A DNA stretch of 11,830 nucleotides from an uncultured Oscillibacter sp. (GTDB lineage: Bacteria; Bacillota; Clostridia; Oscillospirales; Oscillospiraceae), in the NCBI GenBank assembly GCA_900550685.1, contig URTS01000052.1:1-11830 (forward strand), written 5' to 3'. The notes under the pieces were generated by a model. The model was not told where the DNA came from. It made no database searches and saw only the letters and a program-made list of their open reading frames with translations. Position numbers and translations under genes: made by a program. Positions 11,791 through 11,830 of this stretch are shown one piece after another; the first letter of the stretch is position 1; the number at the start of each line of letters is the position of its first letter.

Positions 11791-11830
11791 AAAAAGCCAC
11801 CCAGGGCATCCGCGAGATTCGGATGCCCTG
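11791..11830 (-). terminator. Intrinsic terminator at the right edge, partly outside the window
   Basis: An 11-bp perfect inverted repeat (CAGGGCATCCG at 11802-11812 with CGGATGCCCTG at 11820-11830) encloses a 7-base loop. On the minus strand it is followed by GGTGGCTTTTT. The stem may continue past the window edge to include GGTGGC, which would place the T-run directly after it and make it a bidirectional terminator (A-run 11791-11795 on the plus strand). It would end transcription of whatever gene lies to the right. Confidence 0.75.

Noticed and set aside
1..11830. tRNA, rRNA or riboswitch genes
   Set aside because: Almost all of the window is coding, gaps are under 100 bases, and the only strong hairpins are followed by T-runs typical of terminators.

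Overview
The window looks like the replication/partition and accessory module of a large mobile element (integrative conjugative element or conjugative plasmid) from a gut-type Bacillota, probably class Clostridia and possibly Oscillospirales-like. The grounds are the GC-rich codon use, strong AAGGAGG-type ribosome binding sites, an SLH-anchored surface protein, and a gene set typical of such elements: a DUF3991/toprim primase-like protein, SSB, a ParB-domain protein, a ParM-type actin and an orphan cytosine methyltransferase. No integrase, relaxase or type IV secretion gene is visible, so the exact element type is inference. Every convincing gene is on the minus strand; the long plus-strand open frames are shadows.

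In transcription order (right to left): a hairpin terminator at the right edge (from about 11791) lies just before a DUF3991/toprim primase-like gene (11762..10838). That gene is split into two reading frames by a one-base shift, most simply one extra C in a C6 run. Next is a 1088-residue secreted protein (10773..7507) with a signal peptide, a metallothionein-like Cys cluster, eight CxxCG repeats, tandem Ig-like modules and C-terminal SLH repeats. It ends at a strong intrinsic terminator (7463..7499).

Beyond that terminator lies an unbroken chain of eleven genes (7428..1) that overlap or nearly touch: ssb, a ParB-domain gene, three unrecognised small genes, a DUF4240 gene, parM, a small parR-like gene, a DNA cytosine-5 methyltransferase, an amidoligase, an acidic 82-residue protein and a gamma-glutamylcyclotransferase (GGCT/AIG2-like) that runs off the left edge. 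No spacer in this chain is large enough for an ordinary promoter.

Functionally, ssb, the ParB-domain protein and ParM/ParR would maintain and segregate the element, and the methyltransferase would modify its DNA. The most intriguing part is the terminal amidoligase / acidic small protein / GGCT cassette. It pairs an enzyme predicted to make amide (possibly gamma-glutamyl) bonds with one predicted to release gamma-glutamyl groups as 5-oxoproline, and its substrate is unknown. The large Cys-rich SLH protein is a surface cargo gene placed inside a DNA-maintenance module.
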